Assembly (NCBI RefSeq): GCF_041821045.1
Contig: NZ_JBGUAW010000001.1
Location: forward strand, 310,001-374,000
Direction of reading: 5' to 3'
Length of the DNA: 64,000 nucleotides
From: Thiohalorhabdus sp. Cl-TMA
Lineage (GTDB): Bacteria; Pseudomonadota; Gammaproteobacteria; Thiohalorhabdales; Thiohalorhabdaceae
This document shows, piece by piece, positions 1 to 8,504 of this stretch. The position numbers and the translations under genes were made by a program. The notes beneath the pieces were generated by a model. That model ran no database searches and had not been told where the DNA came from. It was given only the letters and a program-made list of their open reading frames with translations. Position 1 is the stretch's first letter. Every line of letters starts with the position of its first letter.

Positions 1-1
1 C

Positions 2-721
2 CTGGGCGGACTGGCCGGGGACAACGCGGCCTTCACGCACACCGTGGTCCTGCATAACGACAGGGTGCAGTCCGGATACGCCGTGGCCGTGGGCCTCTAC
101 GGCCGGGGTCTGCGGGTCGGCTCCGGGTCGCTGAGCGGCTGGGAGCCCTTCGGTGCCCTCCACACGGTGACGCGCTCGCTGCGCAATACGGTCTACGAGA
201 TCGACGGGCGGCCCGCGCTGGAGGTGTACAAGGAGTACCTGGGCACCGAGGCCGGCCGGCTTCCTGGCAGCGGGCTCTCCTACCCGGTAGCGGTGATGGA
301 TGGCGAGGGCGCTGGGGAGGAGGCGGAGATCCAGCTGGTCCGGACGCTGCTGGGCGTGGACGAGAAGGAGCAGAGCCTGGTCTTCGCCGGCAATATCAAG
401 CAGGACGCCCGCATCCGGATCTGCCGCAGCACCGAGCACCAGCTCATCCAGAGCGCCGGGGAGTCGGGGCGGAGCGCGCTGGGGGAAGCGGGCTCCGGCT
501 CCGGGCTGGCCCTGCTGGTGAGCTGCGTGGGGCGCAAGCTGGTCCTCGGTCGGCGGGTGGCCGATGAGGTGGAAGCGGTGAGCCGGGCCTTCGGCCCCGA
601 GGCGGTCCTGACCGGGTTCTATTCCAACGGCGAGATGTGTCCCGGCCGCCGGGAGCCGCGCAGCCTCCTGCACAACCAGACCATGACGGTGGCCCACCTG
701 GAAGAGGTGGACGATCCCTGA
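2..721 (+). CDS. FIST domain sensory protein (5' truncated)
   Basis: The reading frame is open from the window edge, so the N-terminus is missing; the first methionine-type codon at 44 is internal. The visible start (LGGLAGDN followed by a phenylalanine/threonine stretch) resembles the glycine-rich middle of the FIST_N domain. The remainder, with GxxLSYPV, a phosphate-site-like middle and the C-terminal block ending TGFYSNGEMCP, matches FIST_C. FIST proteins are thought to bind small ligands such as amino acids and to act as sensory modules beside signalling enzymes. No output domain is visible in the part present. The TGA stop lies about 90 bases before the next gene on the same strand. Family assignment is by motif recognition and the ligand is unknown. 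Confidence 0.75.
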   Translation: MGGLAGDNAAFTHTVVLHNDRVQSGYAVAVGLYGRGLRVGSGSLSGWEPFGALHTVTRSLRNTVYEIDGRPALEVYKEYLGTEAGRLPGSGLSYPVAVMDGEGAGEEAEIQLVRTLLGVDEKEQSLVFAGNIKQDARIRICRSTEHQLIQSAGESGRSALGEAGSGSGLALLVSCVGRKLVLGRRVADEVEAVSRAFGPEAVLTGFYSNGEMCPGRREPRSLLHNQTMTVAHLEEVDDP

Positions 722-808
722 CCCCTCCGGCGCCCGGCCCGCGTAAAGTCTGGCCCGGCACGCGGCCCTGTAGGAGAATGCCCGCGCAATGCCGAGGCGA
801 GGATTCCC

Positions 809-1384
809 ATGGTAGACGACCGGTTGCAGCTCGATATCCCCGGATGGCTGGAGGCCATGGCGCCCCGCGACGCCTGCATGCCCGACGCCGAGGCCCGCAT
901 GCGCTTGGCCGTGGCGCTGGCCGACGCCAATGTCGCCCACGGCGGCGGCCCCTTCGGCGCGGTGGTGGTGGAGCGGACCAGCGGGCGGCTGGTGGCTTCC
1001 GGGGTGAACCTGGTGGAGCCGGCCAATCTCTCCATCGCCCACGCCGAGGTGGTGGCCCTGTCCCTCGCCCAGCAGCGGCTCGGCAGCTATGACCTGGGCG
1101 GCCGTCCGGAGTGGGATTACGAGCTGGTGACCAGCGCGGAGCCCTGTATCCAGTGCTTCGGCGCCGCCATCTGGGCGGGGGTCCGCTCGGTGGTGTGCGG
1201 CGCGCGCTCCGCGGACGCCGAGGCAGTGGGCTTCGACGAGGGTCCCAAGCCCGCGGACTGGGTGGCGCACCTGGAGGCCCGGGGCATCGCCGTGCACCGC
1301 GACGTCCTGCGGAACGAGGCCGCCCAGGTGATCCGGGACTATGTGGCCCGCGGCGGGGCCGTGTACAACGCCCGCGGCTCCTGA
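809..1384 (+). CDS. Nucleoside/cytidine deaminase family protein
   Basis: A 191-residue zinc deaminase of the CMP/dCMP deaminase superfamily. It has the HAE motif (His and catalytic Glu) near residues 77-79 and PCxxC (PCIQC) near residue 112, which together form the zinc site. The segment GGGPFGAVVVE is typical of guanine/cytosine deaminase-like members. The enzyme would hydrolytically remove an amino group from a base or nucleoside in the cytosol; guanine deaminase is one possibility, but the substrate cannot be read from the motifs. The ATG at 809 is preceded by a purine-rich GAGGCGAGGA. The gene sits alone, with a convergent cupin gene starting 10 bases after its stop. Confidence 0.8.
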   Translation: MVDDRLQLDIPGWLEAMAPRDACMPDAEARMRLAVALADANVAHGGGPFGAVVVERTSGRLVASGVNLVEPANLSIAHAEVVALSLAQQRLGSYDLGGRPEWDYELVTSAEPCIQCFGAAIWAGVRSVVCGARSADAEAVGFDEGPKPADWVAHLEARGIAVHRDVLRNEAAQVIRDYVARGGAVYNARGS

Positions 1385-1394
1385 CTCCCCGGCC

Positions 1395-1886
1395 TTATCT
1401 CGACCAGCGCTCCCCTTCCTCGGCGCCGCGCATCCAGGCCTCCAGGGCCGCTGCCTCCGCGCCGCCCTCCTCCGGGGCCCAGTCGGCGAAGTCCTTGTCC
1501 GTCAGGGGCGCGTACGGCCCCGGCTTGATCTCGAACAGGACGGTACCCGGCGCCAGGGCCGCGAGGCTGTGCCAGGTACCGGCCGGGATCTCCGCCCCGT
1601 ACAGGGGGCCGCCGGCGCGGATCTCGCAGCGCTCCGTCACCATCCCCGAATCGTCGAAGGTCAGGCAGGCCGCGGCCCCGGACAGGGCCAGGAACAGCTC
1701 CCACTTGGGCGGCGAGCCGTGGCGGTGCGGGCGCACATAGGTGCCCGGCTCGAAGGCGTTCAGCATGCGCTGCACGGGGTCGGTCAGCTCCGGGTGCAGG
1801 TTGTCGTTGGCCCGCAGCCGGTCCCGGTCGCGGGCCTCCCCGCGCAAGGCATCCAGGCGGGTATCGTCGATTCGGGTGATGGGCAT
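1395..1886 (-). CDS. WbuC family cupin-fold metalloprotein
   Basis: A 163-residue protein with a single cupin barrel. The metal-binding segment RPHRHGSPPKWELF (two His and a Glu) and the later GTWHSLAAL histidine form the usual cupin metal site. The N-terminal portion before the barrel, including NLH and the PVQRMLNAFEPGTYVRPHRH block, matches the WbuC family, which is often found in O-antigen or surface polysaccharide loci. No polysaccharide genes lie nearby, so the role here is open. It is convergent with the deaminase gene. The ATG at 1886 is chosen because the MPITRIDDTRL start is typical for the family. Confidence 0.75.
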   Translation of the reverse strand: MPITRIDDTRLDALRGEARDRDRLRANDNLHPELTDPVQRMLNAFEPGTYVRPHRHGSPPKWELFLALSGAAACLTFDDSGMVTERCEIRAGGPLYGAEIPAGTWHSLAALAPGTVLFEIKPGPYAPLTDKDFADWAPEEGGAEAAALEAWMRGAEEGERWSR

Positions 1887-1994
1887 GATCGCCTCCTGCG
1901 TTTGCGGAACCGACGGGCCTCGCTCCCCCGGGCTCCCGGCCGACGGCCATAGCCGCTAGAATCGGCGCGGAGGCTACAATAAGGGGGGGATGCC

Positions 1995-2855
1995 ATGCCT
2001 GTTCGGCAGTGGCCGGTTGTCGCGTTTTTTCTGTTCGCTTTCGGCTGGACGTGGCTCTTCTGGGGTACGGCCGCGGCCGCCCGCGGGCTCCTTTCGGGGG
2101 CGGAGGTGGCGGTGCTGATCGCCGTCGGCGGTCTGGGCCCCGCGCTGGCGGCGGGTGTCCGGCTGGCCCGCGAGGGACCCGCCGCCCGGCGGGACTTCCT
2201 GCGCCGTCTGGTGGACCCGCACCGCGTCCCGGGACCGTTCTGGGCCGCCGCCCTGGGTATCCCGCCGGCCACCGCGCTGGCGGCGCTCCTGGTGGACCAG
2301 GGGCTTCCGGGCGCCCGGGGGGCCGCCCCGGCCGCCTGGCTGGGGGAGCCCGCCTCCCTGACCATCATGACCGGGTACCTGCTGGTTTTCGGGCCGCTGC
2401 CCGAGGAGCCCGGCTGGCGGGGCTACGCCCTGGAGCGGCTTCAGGAGCGCCTCCCCGCGCTGGGGGCGGCGCTGTTGCTGGGCGCCCTGTGGGCCCTGTG
2501 GCACCTGCCTCTTTTCCTCATCCCCGGTACCTACCAGGAGGCCGTCATCGGTCTCGGCACCATCCGCTTCTGGGGCGATTTCGTACCGGTCCTGCTGGCC
2601 CTGTCGGTGCTCATGGCCTGGGTCTACAATCATACCGGCGGGTCCGTGCTGGCGGCCATCGTCTTCCACTTCGCGGCGAATTTCACCGGCGAGGCATTGG
2701 GTCTCGGTCCCAGACAGGCCCTGCTACAGGCCTCTTTCCTGTTGCTGGTCACCGGGGTGGTGGTGCTTGTTGCGGGTCCTTCCGGCCTGGGGGGCGGGCA
2801 TACCCGATCGGAGCTCAGGCCGGGGCGGCCGTTTCGGACACAACCGGGTCCATGA
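1995..2855 (+). CDS. CPBP family intramembrane glutamic endopeptidase
   Basis: A 286-residue multi-pass membrane protein with about seven hydrophobic segments. The ABI/CPBP motifs are present: EEPGWRGYAL (motif 1, Glu-Glu...Arg), a WHLPLF segment (motif 2), and HFAAN (motif 3). These are the signature of CAAX-prenyl-protease-like intramembrane proteases, known elsewhere for maturation of prenylated proteins, bacteriocin self-immunity and anti-sigma factor cleavage. The substrate here is unknown. Its 3' end overlaps the convergent hydrolase gene by 41 bases. The ATG at 1995 gives a direct membrane-entry N-terminus (VVAFFLFAFGWTWLF). Confidence 0.85.
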   Translation: MPVRQWPVVAFFLFAFGWTWLFWGTAAAARGLLSGAEVAVLIAVGGLGPALAAGVRLAREGPAARRDFLRRLVDPHRVPGPFWAAALGIPPATALAALLVDQGLPGARGAAPAAWLGEPASLTIMTGYLLVFGPLPEEPGWRGYALERLQERLPALGAALLLGALWALWHLPLFLIPGTYQEAVIGLGTIRFWGDFVPVLLALSVLMAWVYNHTGGSVLAAIVFHFAANFTGEALGLGPRQALLQASFLLLVTGVVVLVAGPSGLGGGHTRSELRPGRPFRTQPGP

Positions 2856-3777
2856 AGGCGCGCATGGCCTCCACCACCTGCCGGTTGGTGCCGGGGCTCA
2901 GCAGGTCCCCGGCGAGCAGGTGCAGGGCGGGGTCCCCCGGGTCCTCCACGGCCAACAGCTCCTTGCGGGGGCCGCCCAGGCGCTGGTAGGCGGCCCGGAT
3001 GGTGGACGGCGCCACCACCCGGTCCCGGGGGCAGTACAGCACCTGGACCGGGCGGCAGGCCCTGCCCAGGTCCAGGGCGCGGACCCGCGCCACCAGCCGC
3101 ATCATGGGGATCAGGGCCGGGGTGGGGAATTCGGCGGTTGCGTAGCGGGCGTGGTCCTCGGTCACCGGATTGAAGCGGTGCACGGGGCCGTGGATCCAGG
3201 TCGACCAGGTCTCCGCGCCCGGCAGGAGCAGGAGCTCCGCCAGGGGATGGCGGGGGCCGAAGTTGGGCGAGATCAGGTGGTACCCTGCCACCCCCGTCTG
3301 GTCCACGTTGGCCGCCAGCCAGGCCGCCAACGTGCCCCCGGTGGAGGTACCCACCACCACCACCCGCTCCCCCAGCCGCTGGCCGACGGCGAGCGCCTCG
3401 CGGGCGTCGTGCAGCCAATCCGCCATGCCCACCTCCGCCATGGCCGCGCCGTCGCGCCCGTGTCCGGCCAGGCGGGTATAGAAGACATTGGCGCCCCATC
3501 CCCGGGCCAGACGCGCGCAGACGGGGTCCAGCTCGTAATGGGAGCCGGCGTAGCCGTGCAGGTAGACCACGGAAACGGGCGTGCGCGCGGGCCGGCTCGG
3601 TTCCGCCCATCGGACGGTCTTCGCCAGCTGGGGCCGCAGGCGGGATACGGCGGCCTCGTGCTCGGCGAGGTAGCGCTCCAGGGCCCGGGGCTCCGAGGGC
3701 ACCTCCGGTGGCGGCGGGACGGTAATGGGGGCGTTTCTGCCCAGCCACATGGCCGCGCCCATGGCACCGACCGTCAC
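2815..3777 (-). CDS. Alpha/beta hydrolase (lysophospholipase/esterase-like)
   Basis: An alpha/beta-hydrolase fold enzyme of about 320 residues. The HGY of VYLHGYAGSHYE forms the oxyanion hole, GTSTGG is the nucleophile elbow with the catalytic Ser, and a C-terminal His occurs in DPALHLL. A hydrophobic N-terminus (VGAMGAAMWLG) could be a signal anchor. Alternative in-frame starts exist within the first 10 residues, so the exact start is uncertain. It probably hydrolyses an ester or lipid at the membrane; the substrate is not inferable. The last 41 bases overlap the convergent CPBP protease gene. Confidence 0.75.
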   Translation of the reverse strand: MTVGAMGAAMWLGRNAPITVPPPPEVPSEPRALERYLAEHEAAVSRLRPQLAKTVRWAEPSRPARTPVSVVYLHGYAGSHYELDPVCARLARGWGANVFYTRLAGHGRDGAAMAEVGMADWLHDAREALAVGQRLGERVVVVGTSTGGTLAAWLAANVDQTGVAGYHLISPNFGPRHPLAELLLLPGAETWSTWIHGPVHRFNPVTEDHARYATAEFPTPALIPMMRLVARVRALDLGRACRPVQVLYCPRDRVVAPSTIRAAYQRLGGPRKELLAVEDPGDPALHLLAGDLLSPGTNRQVVEAMRAFMDPVVSETAAPA

Positions 3778-3939
3778 GCCTCCATGCTCCGTGCGCGGGC
3801 CACGATGCCTATGTCGAAACCGGGGCGGGGGGCTCCCTGCCGCGGCCAGGCTAGCTTGGGCGCGAGAACGACGGCCATGCAGCGCTCCCTGAATATCTTT
3901 TTCCCACGCTACGGGGCTGCGGACGGCCCGGCAAGGTCC

Positions 3940-4689
3940 TCACCGGGAGCGGCCCGCCGGGGTCCGCAGGTTGCCAAAGCCGCCGTCCACGGCGAGCACC
4001 TCCCCGGTGATCCAGCTCGCTTCCCCGGAAAGGAGCCAGGCCATGGCCGCGGCGGCATCGGCGGAGGTCCCGTAGCGACCCATGGGGTATTGATCGGCGA
4101 TACCCTGCTCTGCCTGGGGCGAGCGGAACAGGCGCTCGGTGGCCGGTCCGCGCATCAAGCCGGGCGCGATGGCGTTGATCCGGATGCCGCTCCGGGCGTA
4201 GGACGCCGCCGCGCTGCGGACCAAACCTTCCACCCCGCCCTTGGCCGCGGCCATGGCTTCGTGGCTGGGCACCCCCGTACCGACCGCCGTGGAGCTTACC
4301 AGCACCGCCGCCCCGCCGCCCCCGGCCTGGCGCAGGGCGGCTATCCAGGCCTGCAGGGTGAAGAAAGCGCTGTCCAGGTTGGCCGTCAGGCAGTTCCGGT
4401 AGGTGGCGACATCGGTGCGATGAAAAGGCTGCGTGAGCAGGCTGCCCGCGCAATGGGCCAGCGCCCGGGGCGGTCCGTCCCCATCGGTGGCGTTCGCCAC
4501 CGCGGCCTGGGCGCCCTCGGGGGTGGCCACATCCTCGTGCAGGAGCTGGGCGTCCCATGCCGACGCGTGGTCGGCTATGGCCTCCGGGGTCCGGGTGGCA
4601 AGGGCCAATTGCCAGCCCGCCGCGTGGAGGCGATCGGCGAGCGTCCGCCCAAGGTCGCCGCTCGCCCCGGTAATCAGCGCCCGTGCCAT
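3940..4689 (-). CDS. SDR family oxidoreductase with altered active site
   Basis: A short-chain dehydrogenase/reductase of 249 residues. The N-terminal nucleotide-binding motif is TGASGDLG, followed by NAG-like HCAG, a Ser in SSTAVG, and the C-terminal VDGGFG typical of classical SDRs. The start at 4689 was chosen over the upstream ATG at 4713 because a GGGAGGAA ribosome site lies eight bases before it. The catalytic Tyr-x-x-x-Lys is not intact: the aligned segment is HEAMAAAKGG, so the Tyr position holds Met while Lys and Ser remain. It may be a divergent or non-redox SDR. It lies upstream of purU in the opposite sense of the operon direction, as a separate gene on the minus strand. Confidence 0.8.
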   Translation of the reverse strand: MARALITGASGDLGRTLADRLHAAGWQLALATRTPEAIADHASAWDAQLLHEDVATPEGAQAAVANATDGDGPPRALAHCAGSLLTQPFHRTDVATYRNCLTANLDSAFFTLQAWIAALRQAGGGGAAVLVSSTAVGTGVPSHEAMAAAKGGVEGLVRSAAASYARSGIRINAIAPGLMRGPATERLFRSPQAEQGIADQYPMGRYGTSADAAAAMAWLLSGEASWITGEVLAVDGGFGNLRTPAGRSR

Positions 4690-4772
4690 GGGGCATTCCT
4701 CCCGAATTGCCAAGAGCTCTCCAAGCAGTTAGCAGGTCGTCCGGGGCTGAACAATTGGGATGAGGGCGGGGT

Positions 4773-5636
4773 TCAGGTCCCGAAGACCACGGTACGGTTG
4801 CCCCAAACCGCGATGCGGTCCTCCAGATGCCAGCGAACCGCCCGGGCCAGGACGCTGCGCTCCACTTCGCGACCGCGCTCCCGCAGGTGGGCCACGTCGT
4901 CGCGATGGGATACGCGGATGACGTCCTGGTCGATCACCGGACCGGCGTCCAGCTCGCTGGTGGCGTAATGGGCGGTGGCGCCGATGAGCTTCACGCCGCG
5001 CTCGAAGGCCTGCCGGTAGGGGTCGGCGCCGGCGAAGGCGGGCAGGAAGGAATGGTGGATGTTGATGATGCGGCTGGGATAGTGGGCGATGAAGCTCGGC
5101 GAAAGGATGCGCATGTAGCGGGCCAGCACCACCAGATCCACCCGCCAGTCGCGCAGCTGCTCGAGCATGGCCGCCTCGGCGGCCTGCTGGCCGCCCTGCT
5201 CCATCGGTATGTGCCGGTATGGCAGCCCGAAGCCCTCCACCGGCTCGCGGTGGTCGGGGTGGTTGCTGATCACGCCGGTGAGCGCCGCTGGCAGCTCCCG
5301 GCGCGACCAGCGCCACAGAAGCTCCAGCAGGGCATGGTTCGGCCGGGATACCAGGATGGCCGTGCGCTTGTGCTCCGTGGTGAAGGAGAGCTGCCAGTCC
5401 ATGCCGAAGGGCTCGGCCACCTCCTGGCGGAACTCGGTCTTCAGCCAATGGGCCGGCGGCTCCGCATCCCGGATCCGGAAGGCCACGCGCATGAAGAAGG
5501 AGCCCCGGTCGGGGTCGGTGGTGTGCTGATCGAGCTCGGTGATGTTGCCGCCGTACTGGGTCAGGAAGCCCGATACGGCCGCAACGATCCCCGGGCGGTC
5601 GGTGCAGGTGATCAGCAGGCGGGCGTTGCCCTCCAT
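4773..5636 (-). CDS. purU: Formyltetrahydrofolate deformylase
   Basis: PurU hydrolyses 10-formyl-tetrahydrofolate to formate and tetrahydrofolate, balancing one-carbon units and feeding formate to purine synthesis. The protein has an N-terminal ACT domain (LLITCTDRPGIVAAVSGFL) and a C-terminal formyltransferase fold. The catalytic segment includes SNHPDH, LARYMRILSP and the INIHHSFLPAF block with the conserved His and downstream Asp. The ATG at 5636 has a GGAG site; an upstream TTG at 5696 is possible but less likely. It follows the tyrosine ammonia-lyase gene by 64 bases on the same strand, so it may be the last gene of the PYP transcript. Confidence 0.92.
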   Translation of the reverse strand: MEGNARLLITCTDRPGIVAAVSGFLTQYGGNITELDQHTTDPDRGSFFMRVAFRIRDAEPPAHWLKTEFRQEVAEPFGMDWQLSFTTEHKRTAILVSRPNHALLELLWRWSRRELPAALTGVISNHPDHREPVEGFGLPYRHIPMEQGGQQAAEAAMLEQLRDWRVDLVVLARYMRILSPSFIAHYPSRIINIHHSFLPAFAGADPYRQAFERGVKLIGATAHYATSELDAGPVIDQDVIRVSHRDDVAHLRERGREVERSVLARAVRWHLEDRIAVWGNRTVVFGT

Positions 5637-5700
5637 AGCGCGCTCCGTGGCGAGGGACCATAGGTCCACGCTACGGAGCGGGGGCGATGCCGGCAAGGGT

Positions 5701-7287
5701 CTAGGGGATGGGGGCGAGGATATCGGTCCGGCGCCGGGGCGCGCGGAGCACCGACGCCAGGTGGGTGATCTCGGCGGAGAGGGGGCGGTCCCGCCGCAGC
5801 GGCGCGGCGTGCCCGCGCACCAGGCGGTGCAGGTCGCAGGCGGCGGTGGAGAAGTCGGCCCATCCCGTGCGCTCGGCGGTCAGCTCCATGGCCTGGGTCA
5901 GCGTCAGCGCCTGGATGGCCTGCACCTCGAACAACAGGCCCAGGAGGTCCGCCGCCTGCCGGGCGCCGATGGTGCCCATGGTGACCACGTCCTGGTTGTC
6001 GGCGTTGGTGGGGATGGACTGGATGGAGGCCGGGGTGGCCAGGCTCCGCATCTCCGCCACCAGCGCCGAAGCGGAGACCTGGGCGCCCATGAAGCCGCTC
6101 TGCAGGCCGGTTGCGTCGCCCTGCAAAAAGGCTGGCAGGTCGTTGTTCCGCACCGGGTCCGTGAGCCGGGCGACGACCCGCTCGCCGTGCACGGCGAGCT
6201 TGATGGCGGCGTTGGCCAGGGCATCCGAGGCGAAGGAAACGTGCTGGCCGTAGAAATTGCCGCCGTGCCAGACCTCCTCCACCTCGTGGGCGAAGACCGG
6301 GTTGTCGGTGACCGCCTGCAGCTCCCGCGTCACCGTCTGCGCGTGGAAGTCCAGGCTGTCGCGCACCGCGCCGAGGAGCTGGGGCGCGCAGCGGATGGTA
6401 TAGGGGTCCTGGGGCAGGGACTGGCCGGGCAGGACGCCCGCCCCCTCCTCCGGCAGGCCTTCCAGCGGCGGCGGGGGCTGACGGTCCGGCTGCAGCCGCC
6501 CGCTGTCGGCGGTCAGCGCGCCGAGGGCCCGGTGCGCCCAGGCCTGGCCGGGGTGGGGACGGACTTGCCCCAGCCCGGGGTTGAGGAATCCCGCATGGGC
6601 ACCGAACACCTCGGCATTGACGGCGGCCAGCAGGGCAGCCAGCTCCACGGCGCGGGCCGCCTCCGCCGCGTTCAGGGCGGCGATCCCGGTCATGGCGCTG
6701 GTGCCGTTGACCAGGGCCAGGGCGTCCCGCCCGGTGGGCACCAGGGGCGTCAGGCCGGCGGCTTCCAGGGCGCGGTCCGCGGGCTCCGGGCCCTCCGGCC
6801 CCACCATCTGCCCTTCCCCCATGACCGCCAGGGCCAGGTGGGAGAGCGGTGTCAGATCGCCGCTGGCGCCCACGGTGCCCCGGGCGGGGATGGCCGGCGC
6901 CAGATGGCCGTTCAGCACCGCCACCAGAAGATCCAGGGCCTCCGGACGGATGCCCGAGTGGCCGCGGGCCAGGCTCAGGATCCGGGTGGCCAGCACCGCG
7001 CGGGCGGTGGGCGGCGCCAGGGCTGGGCCCGTGCCGGTGGCCAGATGGTAGATCAGGTTCTTCTGGTGACGGCCGTCCTGGTGCCCCGCCACCCGGGTAT
7101 CGGCCAGGGGTCCGAACCCCGTGGTCAGCCCGTAGATGCGGCGGTTCTCGGCCTGCAGGCGGCCCACGAAGCGGTGGCTTTCGGCGACTCGGTGCCGGGC
7201 CTCCGCGTGGAGGGTGAGCCCTTCCTCACCGCGCGCGAGGCGCTCCACGTCCTCGGGCGTCGGGCAGCTATCGGGCCGGAGCTCCAC
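5701..7287 (-). CDS. Tyrosine ammonia-lyase for PYP chromophore synthesis
   Basis: A 528-residue member of the histidine/phenylalanine ammonia-lyase family. The Ala-Ser-Gly triad that cyclises to the MIO prosthetic group is at residues 141-143 within GTVGASGDLTPLSH. The substrate-selectivity pair is His81-Leu82 (NLIYHLATG); His-Leu is the signature known for tyrosine over phenylalanine (Phe-Leu) or histidine (Ser-His). The enzyme converts tyrosine to p-coumarate plus ammonia. The GTG start at 7287 overlaps the upstream ligase gene by 20 bases and has a GGGAGG site, showing translational coupling. Generic annotation would call it hutH, but the selectivity residues and the pyp context argue for TAL. 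Confidence 0.9.
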   Translation of the reverse strand: MELRPDSCPTPEDVERLARGEEGLTLHAEARHRVAESHRFVGRLQAENRRIYGLTTGFGPLADTRVAGHQDGRHQKNLIYHLATGTGPALAPPTARAVLATRILSLARGHSGIRPEALDLLVAVLNGHLAPAIPARGTVGASGDLTPLSHLALAVMGEGQMVGPEGPEPADRALEAAGLTPLVPTGRDALALVNGTSAMTGIAALNAAEAARAVELAALLAAVNAEVFGAHAGFLNPGLGQVRPHPGQAWAHRALGALTADSGRLQPDRQPPPPLEGLPEEGAGVLPGQSLPQDPYTIRCAPQLLGAVRDSLDFHAQTVTRELQAVTDNPVFAHEVEEVWHGGNFYGQHVSFASDALANAAIKLAVHGERVVARLTDPVRNNDLPAFLQGDATGLQSGFMGAQVSASALVAEMRSLATPASIQSIPTNADNQDVVTMGTIGARQAADLLGLLFEVQAIQALTLTQAMELTAERTGWADFSTAACDLHRLVRGHAAPLRRDRPLSAEITHLASVLRAPRRRTDILAPIP

Positions 7288-8485
7288 TGGGGGCCTCCCG
7301 CGGCGGATGGGGGGATGGTTCGGTGGGCTCCGGGGCAGTCCGCGTGGCGAAGGTCAGCAGGCGGGGACGCTGCGGCGCCGGGAGCTCGCCGTCGATCCAG
7401 CGCTGCAGCTCCGGGCGGGCGGTCTCCTCGCCCGGGGCATCGCCGGTGAGCACGATGTGCGCCTTGAGCCGCTGGCCCTCCTCCGGGGCCATGGGGCGGA
7501 CCGTGGCCTCCGCCACCCAGGCGTGCTCGCGCAGCCGGCGGGCGATCTCCCCCGGATGGACATTGGTCCCGCCCACCTGGACGGCGCCGTCGGCGCGGCC
7601 CTCGGGAATGAAGGTTCGGGCGCCCGTCCAGCGCAGGTGGTCCATGGGGCGGGCTTCCGCCGCGCCCTCGGTCCCGCGGTCGCGGAGGAGGCCCCCGTCC
7701 GGACCGGGGTTCCAATGGGCAAGCAGGGTGTAGGAGTCGCCGGGGCGGGTGCGGTAGCCCACGCCGCCGGTCTCGGTGGCACCGTATACCTCCAGCAGGG
7801 AATGGAGCCCCCGTTCCAGCAGGGTCTGGAAGACCGCCTCCGGCAGCGGCGCGGTGGAGCAGACGCCGCGCACCCCGGCGGGGAAGCGCTCATGGACGCT
7901 GGCCAGGTAGCGCCACCGCTCGGGAAAGGTAACCACCAGATCCCCGGCCTGGAGGTCCGAGTGGGCCGTGGCCCAGGCCGCCTCGCCGTCAAGCACGGGA
8001 ACGCCCCAGCGGTCGGGCAGGGCGGCGGTATAGAGGAAGCCGTAGATATGGTGGGCCGGCGCCAGGGCCACCACCCGCCGGACCTCCGGGAAGAGGTGCA
8101 CGAGGGCCTGCAGCTCGGCTTCCATGGCCTCCCACGGGTGGGTGATCAGCTTGGCGGGGCCGGTGGTCCCCGAGGTGCGGAAACCGATCCCGCTGGTTCC
8201 CTCCTTGAGGGCCTCGCGAACGACACCAACCCAATCGCCCAGGGTCCGGTAGCGCAGCAGGAAGTCCTCGATTCCCACCTCGTGAATACGGAAGCGCTCA
8301 TTGACGGCCGTGGCCAGGGTGGTGAGATCCAGGGAGTCGGCGCCTACCCGGTCGCCGTCGAGGGCGGTGGCCAGAGTCCAGGCGGCGGAATCCAGGGGCG
8401 TGGCGTCGGTGGCGTGGGTGTGCGGCAGCTCGTTGGTGACCAGGTCCCGCAGGACGCGGAACAGGGCGGATTCGGATAGAAGCAT
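7268..8485 (-). CDS. p-Coumarate:CoA ligase (AMP-forming) with carrier-like N-terminus
   Basis: This adenylate-forming enzyme of 405 residues would activate p-coumarate to the thioester used to load PYP. The P-loop-like TSGTTGPAK is at residues 104-112, followed by the VYGATETGG motif and an acidic C-terminal domain. Only about 100 residues precede the TSGTTG motif, fewer than in ordinary ANL ligases. Residues 48-67 contain GADSLDLTTLATAVNERFRI, which resembles an acyl-carrier-protein helix with a phosphopantetheinylation Ser (Ser51). The C-terminus is a Pro-rich tail. The ATG at 8485 has a GGAGG site 47 bases after the pyp stop, and the 3' end overlaps the TAL gene. The ligase call is firm; the carrier interpretation is inference. 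Confidence 0.88.
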   Translation of the reverse strand: MLLSESALFRVLRDLVTNELPHTHATDATPLDSAAWTLATALDGDRVGADSLDLTTLATAVNERFRIHEVGIEDFLLRYRTLGDWVGVVREALKEGTSGIGFRTSGTTGPAKLITHPWEAMEAELQALVHLFPEVRRVVALAPAHHIYGFLYTAALPDRWGVPVLDGEAAWATAHSDLQAGDLVVTFPERWRYLASVHERFPAGVRGVCSTAPLPEAVFQTLLERGLHSLLEVYGATETGGVGYRTRPGDSYTLLAHWNPGPDGGLLRDRGTEGAAEARPMDHLRWTGARTFIPEGRADGAVQVGGTNVHPGEIARRLREHAWVAEATVRPMAPEEGQRLKAHIVLTGDAPGEETARPELQRWIDGELPAPQRPRLLTFATRTAPEPTEPSPHPPREAPSGAPAR

Positions 8486-8504
8486 GCTGTGCCTCCGATG
8501 AAAG

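Noticed and set aside
2767-4968. 733-residue open frame on the plus strand
   Set aside because: It spans the complements of three well-supported minus-strand genes and their gaps.
5701-7287. Histidine ammonia-lyase (hutH)
   Set aside because: The selectivity pair is His-Leu, as in tyrosine ammonia-lyases, not Ser-His, and no hut genes are nearby while pyp is.
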